Source: Agromyces aureus (lineage in GTDB: Bacteria; Actinomycetota; Actinomycetes; Actinomycetales; Microbacteriaceae). Taken from it: a stretch of DNA of 64,000 nucleotides. The notes under the pieces were generated by a model, which was not told where the DNA came from, did no database searches, and saw only the letters and a list, made by a program, of their open reading frames with translations. The stretch is from contig NZ_CP013979.1 in the NCBI RefSeq assembly GCF_001660485.1, forward strand, positions 1 through 64,000, in the 5' to 3' direction. Each line of letters starts with the position of its first letter. The stretch's first letter is position 1. Of this stretch, positions 46,832 through 57,029 are shown piece by piece. The translations under genes were made by a program, and so were the position numbers.

Positions 46832-49800
46832 ATGGGGTTCGGCGACTTCCTGTTCGGGCTCGCTGCACGGCGCCCGGGCGAGTACCGGCGACTCCGCGGC
46901 ATCCGTCGTCGCATCTACGCACAGGTCGCACCGCTGCGCGCCGAGATCGTGCGCTCGCCGGAGCCGATTCCGTTCGCGGAGCTCGATCGGGCCGCGTTCG
47001 AGCCGCTGCGCCCGGGGTCCGCGTGGGGCGGCGTGTTCGACTGCGCGTGGTTGCGCATCACCGGGGAGGTGCCCCCGGGGGTCGTCGACCCGGTCGTGAT
47101 GCTCGGCATCCGCGGGGAGGGGCTCGTGGTCTCGCCGGACGGCGACCTGCTCGACTCGGTGAGCACGGTGTTCCAGCAGGGCGATCACCCGCACAGCGGT
47201 GGCAGGTACCGCCCGGTGCAGGGCGTCGAGCTCTCGACCGGTCGCGTCGAGTTCTACGCCGACGTGACCTACAACGGGTTCATCCTCTACGAGGCCGGCC
47301 GCGGCGTCTTCCACGGCGCACACCTCGCGACGCGCGACGACGTCGCGTACTCCTTCTATTACGACTACCTGACGCTCCTCGTGCTCGAGGACGCGACCGA
47401 GGATGCCGCGCTCGCCGCCGAGCTGCGCGACGACCTCGATTCCGCGTGGGCGCTGTTCCGTCGCGACGACCTCGTGGGTGCGAGGGCGGCCCTCGCGTCC
47501 GCGCTCGCCGCGCCCTCGACGAGCGACTTCACCTACGACGCCGTCGGGCACGGGCATCTCGACATGGCCTGGCTCTGGCCGCTGCGCGAGACGCATCGCA
47601 AGTCTGCGCGCACGTACGTGCGCGCGATGAACGCCCTCGAACGCCGGCCCGACTACGTCTACGGCACGAGCCAGCCGCAGCAGATGCACTGGATGCAGCA
47701 GGAGCATCCGGCCCTCTTCGAACGCATGAAGTCCGCCGTCGCCGACGGCCGCATGGAGCTGCAGGGGTCGTTCTGGGTCGAGCCCGACACGAACCTGCCG
47801 TCGGGGGAGTCGCTCGTGCGCCAGGCGCTCGTCGGCCGCGCCTACCTGCAGGAGCAGTTCGGGCTCACCGACGAGCAGCTGCGGCTGTGCTGGCTGCCCG
47901 ACACGTTCGGGTACAACGGCAACCTGCCGCAGATCCTCAAGAAGAGCGGCATGGACTGGTTCCAGACCATCAAGCTCGCGTGGAACAAGACGAACGACTT
48001 CCCGCACCGCACGTTCACCTGGCAGGGCATCGACGGCTCGAGCGTGCTCGTGCACATGCCACCCGAGGGCGACTACAACAGCCGGGCGGGCGCCGACAAC
48101 CTGCTCACCGGCATCGCGAAGTACCCCGAACGCGCGCTCGAGACGGCGCTGCTCGTCTACGGTTCGGGCGACGGCGGCGGCGGCCCGAACGAGATCCACC
48201 ACGAACTCACCGACCGCGAGCACGGGACCGAAGGCCAAGGCCTGCGCGGACTGCCGAAGCTGCGCCGGTCGACCGCGGGCGACTTCTTCCGCCGGCTCGA
48301 GCAGCGCGAGATCGCGCACACCCACGTCGGCGAGCTCTACCTCGAGACCCACCAGGGCACCTACACGACGCAGGCGCAGATCAAGCGGCACAACCGGCTC
48401 GTCGAGCGCAAGCTGCACGAGGTCGAGGCGCTCGCGGTGCTCGCGGGCGACGACCACCGGCCCGTGCTCGCCGGCCACTGGCGCGAAGTGCTGCTGAACC
48501 AGTTCCACGACATCATCCCCGGGTCGTCGATCGCGCGCGTGAACCGCGAGGCGATCGCCACGTACGAGCGCATCGAGGGCGAGCTCGACGCGTACGCCGA
48601 AGCGCTGGTCGAGCGGATGCCGCGGGGCGGCGGAGCGGCGACGGCACTCAACCTCACGAGCCACTCGCGCGACGAGATGGTGAAGGTGGGCGACGGCTGG
48701 TATCGGGCGGAGGTCGGGCCGTACGCAGCGGCCGAGCTGAAACCTGCGGCCGCGGCATCCGACCTCGCGTTCACCGACGACAGCCTGGGCAACGGGATCG
48801 TGACGCTGCGCTTCGACGCCGACGGCGTGATCGTCTCGTGCCGTGACCGTGCCGGGGCCGAGCACGCGAGCGCCGGGCTCAACCGCCTCGTCGTGCACCG
48901 AGACCCCTACGTGTGGCCGTTCAACGCGTGGGACATCAACCCCGACTACGTGAAGAAGCCGACCCGCGTGCTGCGCATGGCGCACGTCGGCACCGAGGTC
49001 GACGGGCCCACCGTCGTGCGCACGCAGGAGCACCGGTCGAAGGCCGTGACCGTGCGCCAGCGCATCGTGCTCGAGGCCGGCAGCGACGTCGTGCGCTTCG
49101 AGACCGAGGTCGACTGGCACGAGAAGCACCGGATGCTGCGCGCCGAGTTCCGCCCGACGCACTACGGCGACACGGTGCGCTGCGAGATCCAGTTCGGGCA
49201 TCTCGAGCGGGTGACGACCGAGCGCGACTCGGTCGAACGGGCCCAGTTCGAGGTCTGCGCGCACAAGTGGATCGCCACCGAAGACGCCCGCGGCGGATTC
49301 GCGCTGCTCAACGACGCGAAGTACGGCCACCGGGCCAAGAACGGGCTGCTCAGCCTCAACCTGCTGCGCGCGCCCACCTTTCCCGACAAGACCGCCGACC
49401 GAGGCCATCACCGGTTCACGTACGCCTTCACGCCGTTCGCGTCGGGTGACCTCGCGAAGGTCGTGCGCGAGGGGTACCGGCTGAACAACCCGCTGCGGGT
49501 GACGGATGTCGTGCCCTTCGGGCCGGCCGTCTCCGTCGACGATCCGGGCGTGATCATCGAGACCGTGAAGCGCGCCGAGCACGGCGAGGGCGTCGTGCTG
49601 CGCCTCTACGAGAGCCTCGGGCGGGCGACGACGACCGCGCTGCACGTGGACCTTCCGGGGGTCTCGAGACGCTCCGCTCCTCGACCGGCGGATACGACGG
49701 ATGCCGCGGCATCCGTCACCGCGATCGAGACCGACCTGCTCGAACGACCCGCCGGCGCAGCCGAGCACGTCGACCTCGACCGACTCGAATTCACGCCGTT

Positions 49801-49837
49801 CGAGATCAAGACCATCCGATTGGAGGCTCGACGGTGA
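46832..49837 (+). CDS. Alpha-mannosidase, glycoside hydrolase family 38
   Basis: A retaining zinc-dependent alpha-mannosidase of 1001 residues, cytoplasmic (no signal peptide). The GH38 catalytic domain shows the metal-binding GHGHLDMAWLWPLRET (about 238-253), the nucleophile Asp in LCWLPDTFGYNGNLPQIL (about 357), then the mid and C-terminal beta domains. A REP-like repeat lies in frame near the C-terminus (about residues 943-953, sequence VSRRSAPRPA). It begins an operon with a sugar symporter, overlapping it by GTGA, so mannosides are probably imported intact and cut inside the cell. Confidence 0.96.
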   Translation: MGFGDFLFGLAARRPGEYRRLRGIRRRIYAQVAPLRAEIVRSPEPIPFAELDRAAFEPLRPGSAWGGVFDCAWLRITGEVPPGVVDPVVMLGIRGEGLVVSPDGDLLDSVSTVFQQGDHPHSGGRYRPVQGVELSTGRVEFYADVTYNGFILYEAGRGVFHGAHLATRDDVAYSFYYDYLTLLVLEDATEDAALAAELRDDLDSAWALFRRDDLVGARAALASALAAPSTSDFTYDAVGHGHLDMAWLWPLRETHRKSARTYVRAMNALERRPDYVYGTSQPQQMHWMQQEHPALFERMKSAVADGRMELQGSFWVEPDTNLPSGESLVRQALVGRAYLQEQFGLTDEQLRLCWLPDTFGYNGNLPQILKKSGMDWFQTIKLAWNKTNDFPHRTFTWQGIDGSSVLVHMPPEGDYNSRAGADNLLTGIAKYPERALETALLVYGSGDGGGGPNEIHHELTDREHGTEGQGLRGLPKLRRSTAGDFFRRLEQREIAHTHVGELYLETHQGTYTTQAQIKRHNRLVERKLHEVEALAVLAGDDHRPVLAGHWREVLLNQFHDIIPGSSIARVNREAIATYERIEGELDAYAEALVERMPRGGGAATALNLTSHSRDEMVKVGDGWYRAEVGPYAAAELKPAAAASDLAFTDDSLGNGIVTLRFDADGVIVSCRDRAGAEHASAGLNRLVVHRDPYVWPFNAWDINPDYVKKPTRVLRMAHVGTEVDGPTVVRTQEHRSKAVTVRQRIVLEAGSDVVRFETEVDWHEKHRMLRAEFRPTHYGDTVRCEIQFGHLERVTTERDSVERAQFEVCAHKWIATEDARGGFALLNDAKYGHRAKNGLLSLNLLRAPTFPDKTADRGHHRFTYAFTPFASGDLAKVVREGYRLNNPLRVTDVVPFGPAVSVDDPGVIIETVKRAEHGEGVVLRLYESLGRATTTALHVDLPGVSRRSAPRPADTTDAAASVTAIETDLLERPAGAAEHVDLDRLEFTPFEIKTIRLEARR
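49660..49691. repeat. REP-like repeat, copy 2 (inside the mannosidase gene)
   Basis: GGTCTCGAGACGCTCCGCTC continuing into CTCGACCGGCGG, one base different from copy 1 over 32 bases, in frame within the GH38 coding sequence. Confidence 0.75.
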
Positions 49838-51195
49838 GCCAGGCCTCGCGCACGACCCTCTCGCCTCGCATCCAGGCGAGGGCCGTGGTCACCGCGGGGT
49901 TCGGGCAGAACTTCGTGCTCACGACGGTGTCGACGTTCATCCTCGTGTACCTGTTGCAGTACGCGGGCATCAGCACCGGCGGGCTCGCCGCCGTGACCGT
50001 GATCATCACGGTGTCGAAGTTCGTCGACGCCGTGCTCGACCCGCTCATGGGCAGCATCGTCGACATGACCCGGTCGCGCTGGGGCAAGCTGCGGCCGTAC
50101 ATCCTGTTCTCGGCGGCGCCGGTCGCGGTGCTGTCGGGGCTGCTGTTCTCGGTGCCCGACGTCGAGGAGCCCGCGAAGATCGCGTTCTTCGGCATCACGT
50201 ACATCCTCTGGAGCCTCGCGTACACCGTGTGCGACGTGCCGTTCTGGGGGCTCATCGGCTCGGCCTTCGTCGACCCCGACCGGCGCACCCGCGTCATCGG
50301 CAGCGTGCGCGCCTTCGGATCGATCGCGCTCGGCCTCTCGACGCTCGGCATGCCGTGGCTCGCGAAGCTGCTGAGCTTCGGCCCCGAGACCACCGGCAGC
50401 GGGTGGACGCTCGCCGTGTTCGTCACGTCGTTCCTCGGCATGGGCGTGTTCCTGCTCGCGTTCTTCTTCACCCGCGAGCGCGAGACCGCCGCGGCATCCG
50501 ACGGCCTGAGCGTTCGCCAGCTCGTCTCGACGCTGTTCAAGAACAAGATGCTGCTCACCGTGCTGCTCGCCTCGGTGCTCGGCTTCGGCCGGTTCATCGT
50601 GCAGGCGGGCGGCGCCCTGTTCGTCGTCATCGCCTACGGCGACGAGGGCGCGTTCACGCTCGTCGGCGCGGCGATCATCCTGGGCATGGTCATCTCGTCG
50701 TTCACGAGCCCGCTGCTGCTGCGCCGCATGCCGGCGCGACGCGTGATGGTGTGGAGCTCGTTCGTCGCGGCCGCGCTCTACCTCGTGATGTACCTCGTCG
50801 GGTTCGAGAACCTGCTGCTGCTGCTCGTGTTCATCTTCCTCACCGGGCTCATGCTCGGCGTGTTCCTCGTGACGCAGGCCACGATGATCGCCGACTCGGT
50901 CGACGACGCGGAGCGACGACTCGGCGTGCGCAACGACGGCATCTCGTTCGCCTCGCTGACGTTCGTGTCGAAGATCATGAACGCGCTCGCCGTGCTGGTG
51001 TTCGGCGTGTTCGTCGTGATCGCCGGTTACGAGCGCGGCGTCGACGTGACGCCCGAGATGCAGCAGACGGTGTTCCTCGCCCTCACGATCGTGCCCGCGG
51101 TCAGTTGCGTGCTGTCGGCGCTGCCGTTCATGGTGGGCGGGCGGTCGTCGCGGGAGGCGCAGGGGGTGCCGGTAGCGCAGGTGACGCAGCCATGA
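49834..51195 (+). CDS. GPH-family glycoside:cation symporter
   Basis: A major-facilitator-type transporter of the glycoside-pentoside-hexuronide:cation symporter family, 453 residues with about twelve transmembrane helices. Typical features are the early FVDAVLDPLMGSIVD (about 65-80, cation site region) and DVPFWGLIGS near helix 5. It overlaps both neighbours by four bases (GTGA and ATGA). Together with the GH38 enzyme it probably imports alpha-mannosyl oligosaccharides or glycosides; the substrate is inferred from the operon. Confidence 0.92.
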   Translation: MSQASRTTLSPRIQARAVVTAGFGQNFVLTTVSTFILVYLLQYAGISTGGLAAVTVIITVSKFVDAVLDPLMGSIVDMTRSRWGKLRPYILFSAAPVAVLSGLLFSVPDVEEPAKIAFFGITYILWSLAYTVCDVPFWGLIGSAFVDPDRRTRVIGSVRAFGSIALGLSTLGMPWLAKLLSFGPETTGSGWTLAVFVTSFLGMGVFLLAFFFTRERETAAASDGLSVRQLVSTLFKNKMLLTVLLASVLGFGRFIVQAGGALFVVIAYGDEGAFTLVGAAIILGMVISSFTSPLLLRRMPARRVMVWSSFVAAALYLVMYLVGFENLLLLLVFIFLTGLMLGVFLVTQATMIADSVDDAERRLGVRNDGISFASLTFVSKIMNALAVLVFGVFVVIAGYERGVDVTPEMQQTVFLALTIVPAVSCVLSALPFMVGGRSSREAQGVPVAQVTQP

Positions 51196-52169
51196 TCGGT
51201 ACGACGCGGGTCCTCGAGACCGAGGACCTGGTGCCGACGGCCCTGAAGACCGACCGCTACCTGCGCCTGTCGCTGGTGTTCCTCATCGTCGCGCTCTTCG
51301 TCGGCGTCCTGATCCAGACGGTGGTCGTCTCGTGGGACCCGATCCGGTTCGGCTGGCAGGTGCTCCCGTCGATCAGCCACTCCTTCTACACTCCGGCGCG
51401 ATTCGTGTTCGTCAGCGTGCTCGTCGCCGCGTCACTGGCGATGTTGGCGATCTCCGGGCGCCGTCGGCCCACCATCTTCCTCGATCTCGCCGCGCTGTTC
51501 GCGCCCCTCATCGCGATCGTGCCGACCGCACTCGACAGCCCGGCCGACTCGGGCGAGGCAGCCGGGCTGACGTGCATCGGGTCGGACTGCCTGCCCGCTG
51601 GCCTGCTCGCCGAGATCCGCGCCAGCGTCGCAACGTACATCGTGATGGTGGTCGTGATCGTCGTGGCCATGTACGGCGTGCGCAAGCTGAAGGACATCGC
51701 CACCACCCCGGCGCACGTGATCGTCTCCGTCGTCGCGTTGGTCATCGCGGCCGGCCTCGCCGCGCTGGCCTTCGCACCTGGCCTGAGCGACGGGTTCCCG
51801 TTCAACCTCTGGCCGCTCCGCGAGGTGCACTTCGCCGCAGTGCTCCTCTTCTTCGGCGCCTTCGCGGCCCTGCCGATCCTCTACGGCTGGCGGCCGGCCG
51901 AGACCGACGAGACCGCCCCGACACCGCGGCAGGCGAGGATCTACCGGGCAGTGGCGTGGCTCATGGGCGCCGACCTCGTGTTCCTCGTGCTCGTCTTCTT
52001 CGACGAGACGTACGGCTGGGGTCTGTTCGGCGACGTGCCGGTCGTGCTGCTCGGCGAGTCGATCGCGCTGGCGCTCTTCGCCTGGTTCTGGTGGGTGCAG
52101 ACCCTCCAGCGATGGGACGACCTCTTCCACCCGTTCCGCGCGGCGGCCCTCGCGAGCCCGACCGGCTGA
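51192..52169 (+). CDS. Polytopic membrane protein of unknown function
   Basis: Third gene of the mannosidase operon, started by ATG 51192 inside the symporter stop. The 325 residues predict eight membrane helices, with one Cys pair (TCIGSDCLPAG) in an outside loop after the third. I recognise no family. Coupled translation suggests a role tied to the symporter or to sensing its substrate, but nothing in the sequence shows it. Confidence 0.8.
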   Translation: MIGTTRVLETEDLVPTALKTDRYLRLSLVFLIVALFVGVLIQTVVVSWDPIRFGWQVLPSISHSFYTPARFVFVSVLVAASLAMLAISGRRRPTIFLDLAALFAPLIAIVPTALDSPADSGEAAGLTCIGSDCLPAGLLAEIRASVATYIVMVVVIVVAMYGVRKLKDIATTPAHVIVSVVALVIAAGLAALAFAPGLSDGFPFNLWPLREVHFAAVLLFFGAFAALPILYGWRPAETDETAPTPRQARIYRAVAWLMGADLVFLVLVFFDETYGWGLFGDVPVVLLGESIALALFAWFWWVQTLQRWDDLFHPFRAAALASPTG

Positions 52170-52203
52170 CGGGGCGACGGACACCGCGACGGACACCGCG
52201 CAG

Positions 52204-52235
52204 CCGGACGGGCCCACCGAGGCGGGCCCGTCCGG
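52204..52235. terminator. Bidirectional hairpin terminator
   Basis: A perfect 12-base stem CCGGACGGGCCC / GGGCCCGTCCGG with an 8-base loop between the convergent mannosidase operon and the esterase gene. A 12-base tandem duplication (GCGACGGACACC twice) lies just before it. Confidence 0.87.
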
Positions 52236-52250
52236 CACTGCAGCTCGAGG

Positions 52251-53465
52251 TCAGCTCGACAGCCGGTCGTCCAGCCAGTCGAACATGCGCTGCGCCGTGA
52301 GCGTGCGGGCGAGTGGCTGGCAGTGCCCATCGGCACCCTCCGCCTCGGTGAATCGGACCACGGTCGACACCGACGGGGTGAGCGAGGCGAGCCGGTCGGC
52401 CTGACCGGGCCAGAACTGCTCGCCCTCGGGGTCGGTGATCAGCAGCGGCGTCGTGATCTTCGCGGCGACGTCGGCGACCGTGTACGCGCGCACGGCGTCG
52501 AGGGTCTCGGCGTACCCGGTCACGCCGTAGGGGCGGGCCCGGAACTGCCAGGTACGTGCCGTCTCGGGCGAGAACTTCATGCCGAGGCCCATCTCCTTGT
52601 CGAACTTCTCGTTCTGCCCCTCGTCGAGGAGCTTCACGAGCGACTTCGGAAGCTGGCCCGTCCACGAGGTGGAGACGTCGACCAGGCCGGGGTCGGTGAT
52701 CGCCGCTGCGTAGCGGTGTTCGAACGCGAGGGCGCGGGCGACCCAGTAGCTGCCCTGACTGATGCCGTACAGGCCGACCCGCGACGGGTCGACGCCCTGC
52801 TGACGTGCGACGAAGTCGTACACCGGGGTGAGCACGTTCTCCCAGTCGGGTCGGAACGGGACGTTCCGCTCGAAGAGCTGGGACTGCTGACCGGGGCCGT
52901 CGAACACGAGCACGTTGTAGCCGCGATCGAGGGCCTGCGACACGCAGCTCGCCCAGAGGCCCGCGAGCGAGCCGTCGCTGCCGTTCACCGCGACCAGGGT
53001 CGCGCCGGTGGCCTGCTCCTTCGCGGGGCGGAAGAAATAGCCGGGCAACGAACTGAGCTCGAATGGGATGTCGACGCGCTCGGCGCGCACCGGAGCGAGG
53101 GCGACGAACGAATCCCAGGCGGCGCGCTGCTTCTTGAAGGTCGGCGCGAGCTCGGTCGCGTCGGGGAGGGCGCTGATCGCGTTGACGGCGACGCTGTAGT
53201 ACGCGGATGCGCGCAGGTACGCGTCGGAGGCGCTGACCCGGTGCCCGGCAGCGGCTGCCGCGTCCGCGATGCCCGCAGTGCGTTCCGCGAGCCCGTTCCA
53301 GGCGGTGAACCAGCCCTCGTGGTCGTTCTTCTTGATCCCGGCGGTCGCCGCGAGGACTTCGCCGATATCGGCGGCTCCACCGACGGCGTGGCCGATGGCC
53401 GAGCGGATCTCGAAGTCGTAGTCGGCGTTGGGCGAGAAGCGGGTGATGGTGTCGTGCGTGCTCAT
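52251..53465 (-). CDS. Alpha/beta hydrolase (esterase, FrsA/dihydropseudooxynicotine-hydrolase-like)
   Basis: A 404-residue serine hydrolase from ATG 53465 (AAAGGAAG site). An N-terminal helical cap region (about 1-150, with many Ala) leads to the alpha/beta core: oxyanion strand VAVNGSDGS, VLVFDGPGQ, nucleophile elbow GLYGISQGS (Ser near 240), and the late Asp and His in LLITDPEGEQFWPGQ and EADGHCQP. Large cap proteins of this size include FrsA and 2,6-dihydropseudooxynicotine hydrolase. The true substrate is unknown. It follows the DUF6790-like gene by 90 bases. Confidence 0.88.
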   Translation of the reverse strand: MSTHDTITRFSPNADYDFEIRSAIGHAVGGAADIGEVLAATAGIKKNDHEGWFTAWNGLAERTAGIADAAAAAGHRVSASDAYLRASAYYSVAVNAISALPDATELAPTFKKQRAAWDSFVALAPVRAERVDIPFELSSLPGYFFRPAKEQATGATLVAVNGSDGSLAGLWASCVSQALDRGYNVLVFDGPGQQSQLFERNVPFRPDWENVLTPVYDFVARQQGVDPSRVGLYGISQGSYWVARALAFEHRYAAAITDPGLVDVSTSWTGQLPKSLVKLLDEGQNEKFDKEMGLGMKFSPETARTWQFRARPYGVTGYAETLDAVRAYTVADVAAKITTPLLITDPEGEQFWPGQADRLASLTPSVSTVVRFTEAEGADGHCQPLARTLTAQRMFDWLDDRLSS

Positions 53466-53554
53466 GATCGGAGCTTCCTTTCGGTTGCGCATCGATGGTG
53501 CGACATGGTTGGACGAAGCGTGCAGGGGTCGTGCGTGGATCGGGCGCTGATGGG

Positions 53555-54124
53555 TCAGGCGTCGACGAGTCGCGAGTCGCGGACCGTGAGCGCGTCGGTG
53601 GCTGCGATGTCGCGGCGGCGAGCGACGGCGTGCCAGATCACGAAGGCCAAGCCGGTGAGGTTGATGACGACGTCGGAGACCAGGAGCAGGCCGGTGTTGT
53701 TCACCGCGTAGTCGTGATTGACGATCATCTGGAACACATGACCGCCCGCCGCGCCCAAGCCGAAGATCACGGCGGCGAGGATCACGGCGACCTTGCCCGA
53801 GAACGGCATGCGCTTGCCGTGCACGATGAACGCGATGACGGCGAAGCCGAGGCTGGAGAAGGCGAGTTCGAGCTGGAACGGCGACTGCTGCCAACCGATG
53901 GACTGGGCGGCGAACTGCCCGAACACCGAGTGCATCACGAAGTTGACCGCCTGGCCGATGCCGATGGCCCAGAAGACGAAGCTGTTGACGAAGAGGCCGC
54001 TGACGACGGCAGCGCTTCGGCGGCCCTTGTAGCGGGCCACCTGGATCGCCGCGACGAGGAGTCCGATGACGAATGCGGTGGTCATGTAGTTGCCGATCAG
54101 GCCGGCGATGATGTCGGAGATCAT
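53555..54124 (-). CDS. Six-helix membrane protein, DUF6790-like
   Basis: A 189-residue membrane protein from ATG 54124 behind AAAGGAA, with about six helices. The start MISDIIAGLIGNYMTTAFVI and the AGGHVFQMIVNHDYAVNNTG motif fit the DUF6790 family. Function unknown. It lies between a LAL-type regulator and the esterase on the same strand, and similar ribosome binding sites on this gene and the esterase suggest a common transcript. Confidence 0.75.
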   Translation of the reverse strand: MISDIIAGLIGNYMTTAFVIGLLVAAIQVARYKGRRSAAVVSGLFVNSFVFWAIGIGQAVNFVMHSVFGQFAAQSIGWQQSPFQLELAFSSLGFAVIAFIVHGKRMPFSGKVAVILAAVIFGLGAAGGHVFQMIVNHDYAVNNTGLLLVSDVVINLTGLAFVIWHAVARRRDIAATDALTVRDSRLVDA

Positions 54125-54252
54125 GGTTCGCGTTCCTTTCGAGAAGTGGTTGCTCTGCGATGAGGCAAGCATCTCGAGAAGGCGGATCGAGACGACTGTG
54201 CGGAATGCACAGTTCTCGCGGGGCAGCACCTGTACGGAGCACCTGTGCAGGT

Positions 54253-56964
54253 CTACGGCGAGTGGGCGGTCGACGAGTGGGCCGATTGGCGGGCGGCTTC
54301 GATGAGTTCGTGCCGTGAGTTCGTACCCGTCTTCGCGTAGATGCGCGACAGGTGGAATGACACGGTCGAGCGGGTGATGTACAGCTCCTTCGCGGCCTGG
54401 GTGTAACTCAGTCCTTCGAGGATGAGGGCGGCCACCTCCCGTTCGCGGTCGCTGAGCCCGGACAGCACGGATCGCTCGGGCGCGATGCTCGGAACCTCCG
54501 GGCCCTCGGGCTCGGCGTCCAGGTCGTCGGCGAGATGGTCTGCGCCGAGCGTCCGCAGGACCGAGGCGGCGTGCCGACGCCGTGCGACGCCGTCGGGTGC
54601 GGCGAGCGAGCGCCGGGCGGCGTCGACCTGCAGGAGTCCGTTCAGCGCCGGAAGTGCCGGCAGGCCGGCGTCTGCCAGCGACAGGAGACGGGTCGTCGCT
54701 GAGGCGGTCTGGTCGACGCGCGCCTCGAGCCAATCGGCGGCCTCGTTCGACCAGGGCGGCGGGTCGGTGGTGCGCAGAAGCTCAGCCCATCGAGAGGTCG
54801 AATCCGGGCGCCCGGCCCAGTCGGCACCGATGGCCTGGGCGACGTACCAGAGATGGGGCACCTGCTCGTCGGCCCAGTCGTCGGGAGAACCCAGGTCGCG
54901 AGTGCGCCCCTCGAGCCATCCGGCCCGTTCCTCGTCGGTACCCAGAAAGCAGAGCGTCAGCACGTCGACGACGTCGCCGGCGTGCACGGCCGCGGGTTGC
55001 GGTCCGTTGATGCGGGTGCGTCGCGCCTCGGCGAGGGCACGGCGCGCCTGTTCGGGGTCACCCGCGACCACCCAGGCGAGCGGCTCGATCGCGGCGGTCA
55101 ACGGCGCGGCGTGCTTGAGGCGACCAGCGCGGGACAGGTCGATCATCATGGCCGCGCGCGGCCACTGCCCCTTGATGAAGTGCGCGAAGCCCTGCAGGGC
55201 GTGGAACACTCCGTCGGTGAAGTCCATGAGTCCGTCGCCGAACCGCGAGGTCACGAGTCCGAGGTCGCCGATCGCTTCGTCGGGCATGCCCGTCAGCGAC
55301 ATGACCGCGCCTCGCCAGGCCAGGCCGACGGTGCCCTGCGGGGTCGCGGCCATCTGCGCCCGGTCGACCGAGAGCAACCCCGCCAACGTCATCCGCTGAT
55401 CGACCGGTGCCACCCGCTGCGACGCCTGCCCCTGCGCCAGAGCGGCGTAGCCGCGCACCGCCGGGTCGCTCACCGGGGCGGCCTGGGCGATCGCAAGGTC
55501 TTCGAGCGCGGCGGCGGCGGAGCGGCCCGCCCCCACGAGCGACCAGGCGCGCATGACCCTGGCCCGGTAGGCGTTCCGCGGTTCGAACGCGTCGAGGTCG
55601 GCCGCAGTCAGTTCGCCCAGCACGTCGCTGGCTTCGACGAAGCGCTTCTCGGTCGCGAGTCTCGCGCCCACGACGAAGCGGGCACGGGCACCAAGAGAGA
55701 CCTCGCGCTCGTCGACGCTGAGATCGTCGAGGTCGAGGGCGAGGATCGACTCGAGATCCGCTTCGAACACGTGGTCGGCCGACCGGTCGGAGGTCGAGCT
55801 CAGTTGCGCCGCTTGTCGCCGGAAGCGCGCGGCCTCTCGATAGCGGCCGCGTTCGTGCAGCGCATCGGCGAAGGCGCCGAGGTCGGCGGCCAGGCCGTCG
55901 TCGGCGCTCCGAGCGGCAGCGACGCGATGCCGGAGCCGTTCGCTCTCCGACATCGATCGCGCCGCCGCCGTCGCGTGCATGCGTTCACGCGTGGCCGGCG
56001 GGATGTTGTCGTAGACCGCCGCCTGCACGACGCCGTGGAAGATGCGGGCGCGCTGGATCGGGCCGGTGCGGTCGACGACGACGAGCCCCTCACGGGTCAG
56101 CGGCGCGAGCGCGGTCGCGACGTCTGAGACGTCGGCCACAGCGCTCACCAGATAGGGCTCCGCCCCGTCGCCGCCGATGACGGCGATCGCACTCAGGGTC
56201 GCCACCATGGCCGGATCGAGGCGCGACAGGCGCTCGCCCATCGTCGCCACGAGGTCATGCGTCGCCGGCAACTCGCCTCGATCGGCGAGCGCCTGCAGTT
56301 CGAGGACCGGGTGCTCGTGCAGCAGGGAGCGCAGGAAGAGCGGGCTGCCGCCGGTGTGCTCCCTGAGATTTCGAGCAAGATCGAGCGGAGCTTCGGGGGC
56401 GGACTCGCGCAGCAGCTCCAAGGTCGCTTCCTCGTCGAACCCGTCGAGCACGATCTGCACCGCCGACGGCGCATCGTTCAGCCGAGCCGTCCACCGGGCA
56501 TGCCGGGAACCGATCGGGCGATGACCGGCCACGAGCAGCAGGCGGTCGCCCGCCATGCGTGCCATCAGAATGCCGATCGCATCGATCGACTCGGGGTCGG
56601 CCCATTGCAGGTCGTCGAGCACCACCACCAGCAGGCCGTCGCCTCGCACGGCGTCGAGACGGGAGCCGACGTCTCTCGACGCGCTCAACGCGTTCGCATT
56701 CGCATTCGAGCCGGTGATCTCGACGCCGAGCTGCTCGAGCAGGCTCAGCGGATCGCTCTGCGTGTCTTCGTACGCGGTCGCCCGCAGCACGGTGCTGCCC
56801 GGGAGCCGCTTCACGACGCTCCTGGCGAGGTGCGTCTTGCCGAAACCGGCGTGGCCCTCGAGGTCGAGCACGGTCGGCGTGCCGGCATCGGCCAGGCCGA
56901 TCGCCTCTGCAACCCGTTGCTCGATCACCGCCGAACTCGCCACGGCCCCCCCGTTCTCGTTCAA
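54253..56964 (-). CDS. LAL-type LuxR family ATP-binding transcriptional regulator
   Basis: A large STAND-type regulator (903 residues) like MalT: an N-terminal ATPase with Walker A GHAGFGKTH (about 37-45) and Walker B LLVVVLDDLQW, a long helical repeat region, and a C-terminal LuxR HTH (about 838-895: LSDREREVAALILEGLSYTQAAKEL, then TRSTVSFHLSRIYAKTG). These proteins bind an inducer and ATP to activate nearby genes; the DUF6790-like and esterase genes downstream are the likely targets. The inducer is unknown. Confidence 0.94.
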   Translation of the reverse strand: MNENGGAVASSAVIEQRVAEAIGLADAGTPTVLDLEGHAGFGKTHLARSVVKRLPGSTVLRATAYEDTQSDPLSLLEQLGVEITGSNANANALSASRDVGSRLDAVRGDGLLVVVLDDLQWADPESIDAIGILMARMAGDRLLLVAGHRPIGSRHARWTARLNDAPSAVQIVLDGFDEEATLELLRESAPEAPLDLARNLREHTGGSPLFLRSLLHEHPVLELQALADRGELPATHDLVATMGERLSRLDPAMVATLSAIAVIGGDGAEPYLVSAVADVSDVATALAPLTREGLVVVDRTGPIQRARIFHGVVQAAVYDNIPPATRERMHATAAARSMSESERLRHRVAAARSADDGLAADLGAFADALHERGRYREAARFRRQAAQLSSTSDRSADHVFEADLESILALDLDDLSVDEREVSLGARARFVVGARLATEKRFVEASDVLGELTAADLDAFEPRNAYRARVMRAWSLVGAGRSAAAALEDLAIAQAAPVSDPAVRGYAALAQGQASQRVAPVDQRMTLAGLLSVDRAQMAATPQGTVGLAWRGAVMSLTGMPDEAIGDLGLVTSRFGDGLMDFTDGVFHALQGFAHFIKGQWPRAAMMIDLSRAGRLKHAAPLTAAIEPLAWVVAGDPEQARRALAEARRTRINGPQPAAVHAGDVVDVLTLCFLGTDEERAGWLEGRTRDLGSPDDWADEQVPHLWYVAQAIGADWAGRPDSTSRWAELLRTTDPPPWSNEAADWLEARVDQTASATTRLLSLADAGLPALPALNGLLQVDAARRSLAAPDGVARRRHAASVLRTLGADHLADDLDAEPEGPEVPSIAPERSVLSGLSDREREVAALILEGLSYTQAAKELYITRSTVSFHLSRIYAKTGTNSRHELIEAARQSAHSSTAHSP

Positions 56965-57029
56965 GCCGAGTGTACTGACGGACGCCCTGATGCGCCCCGG
57001 CGCTGCACGCCTGCGACGATGGTCGGGTG

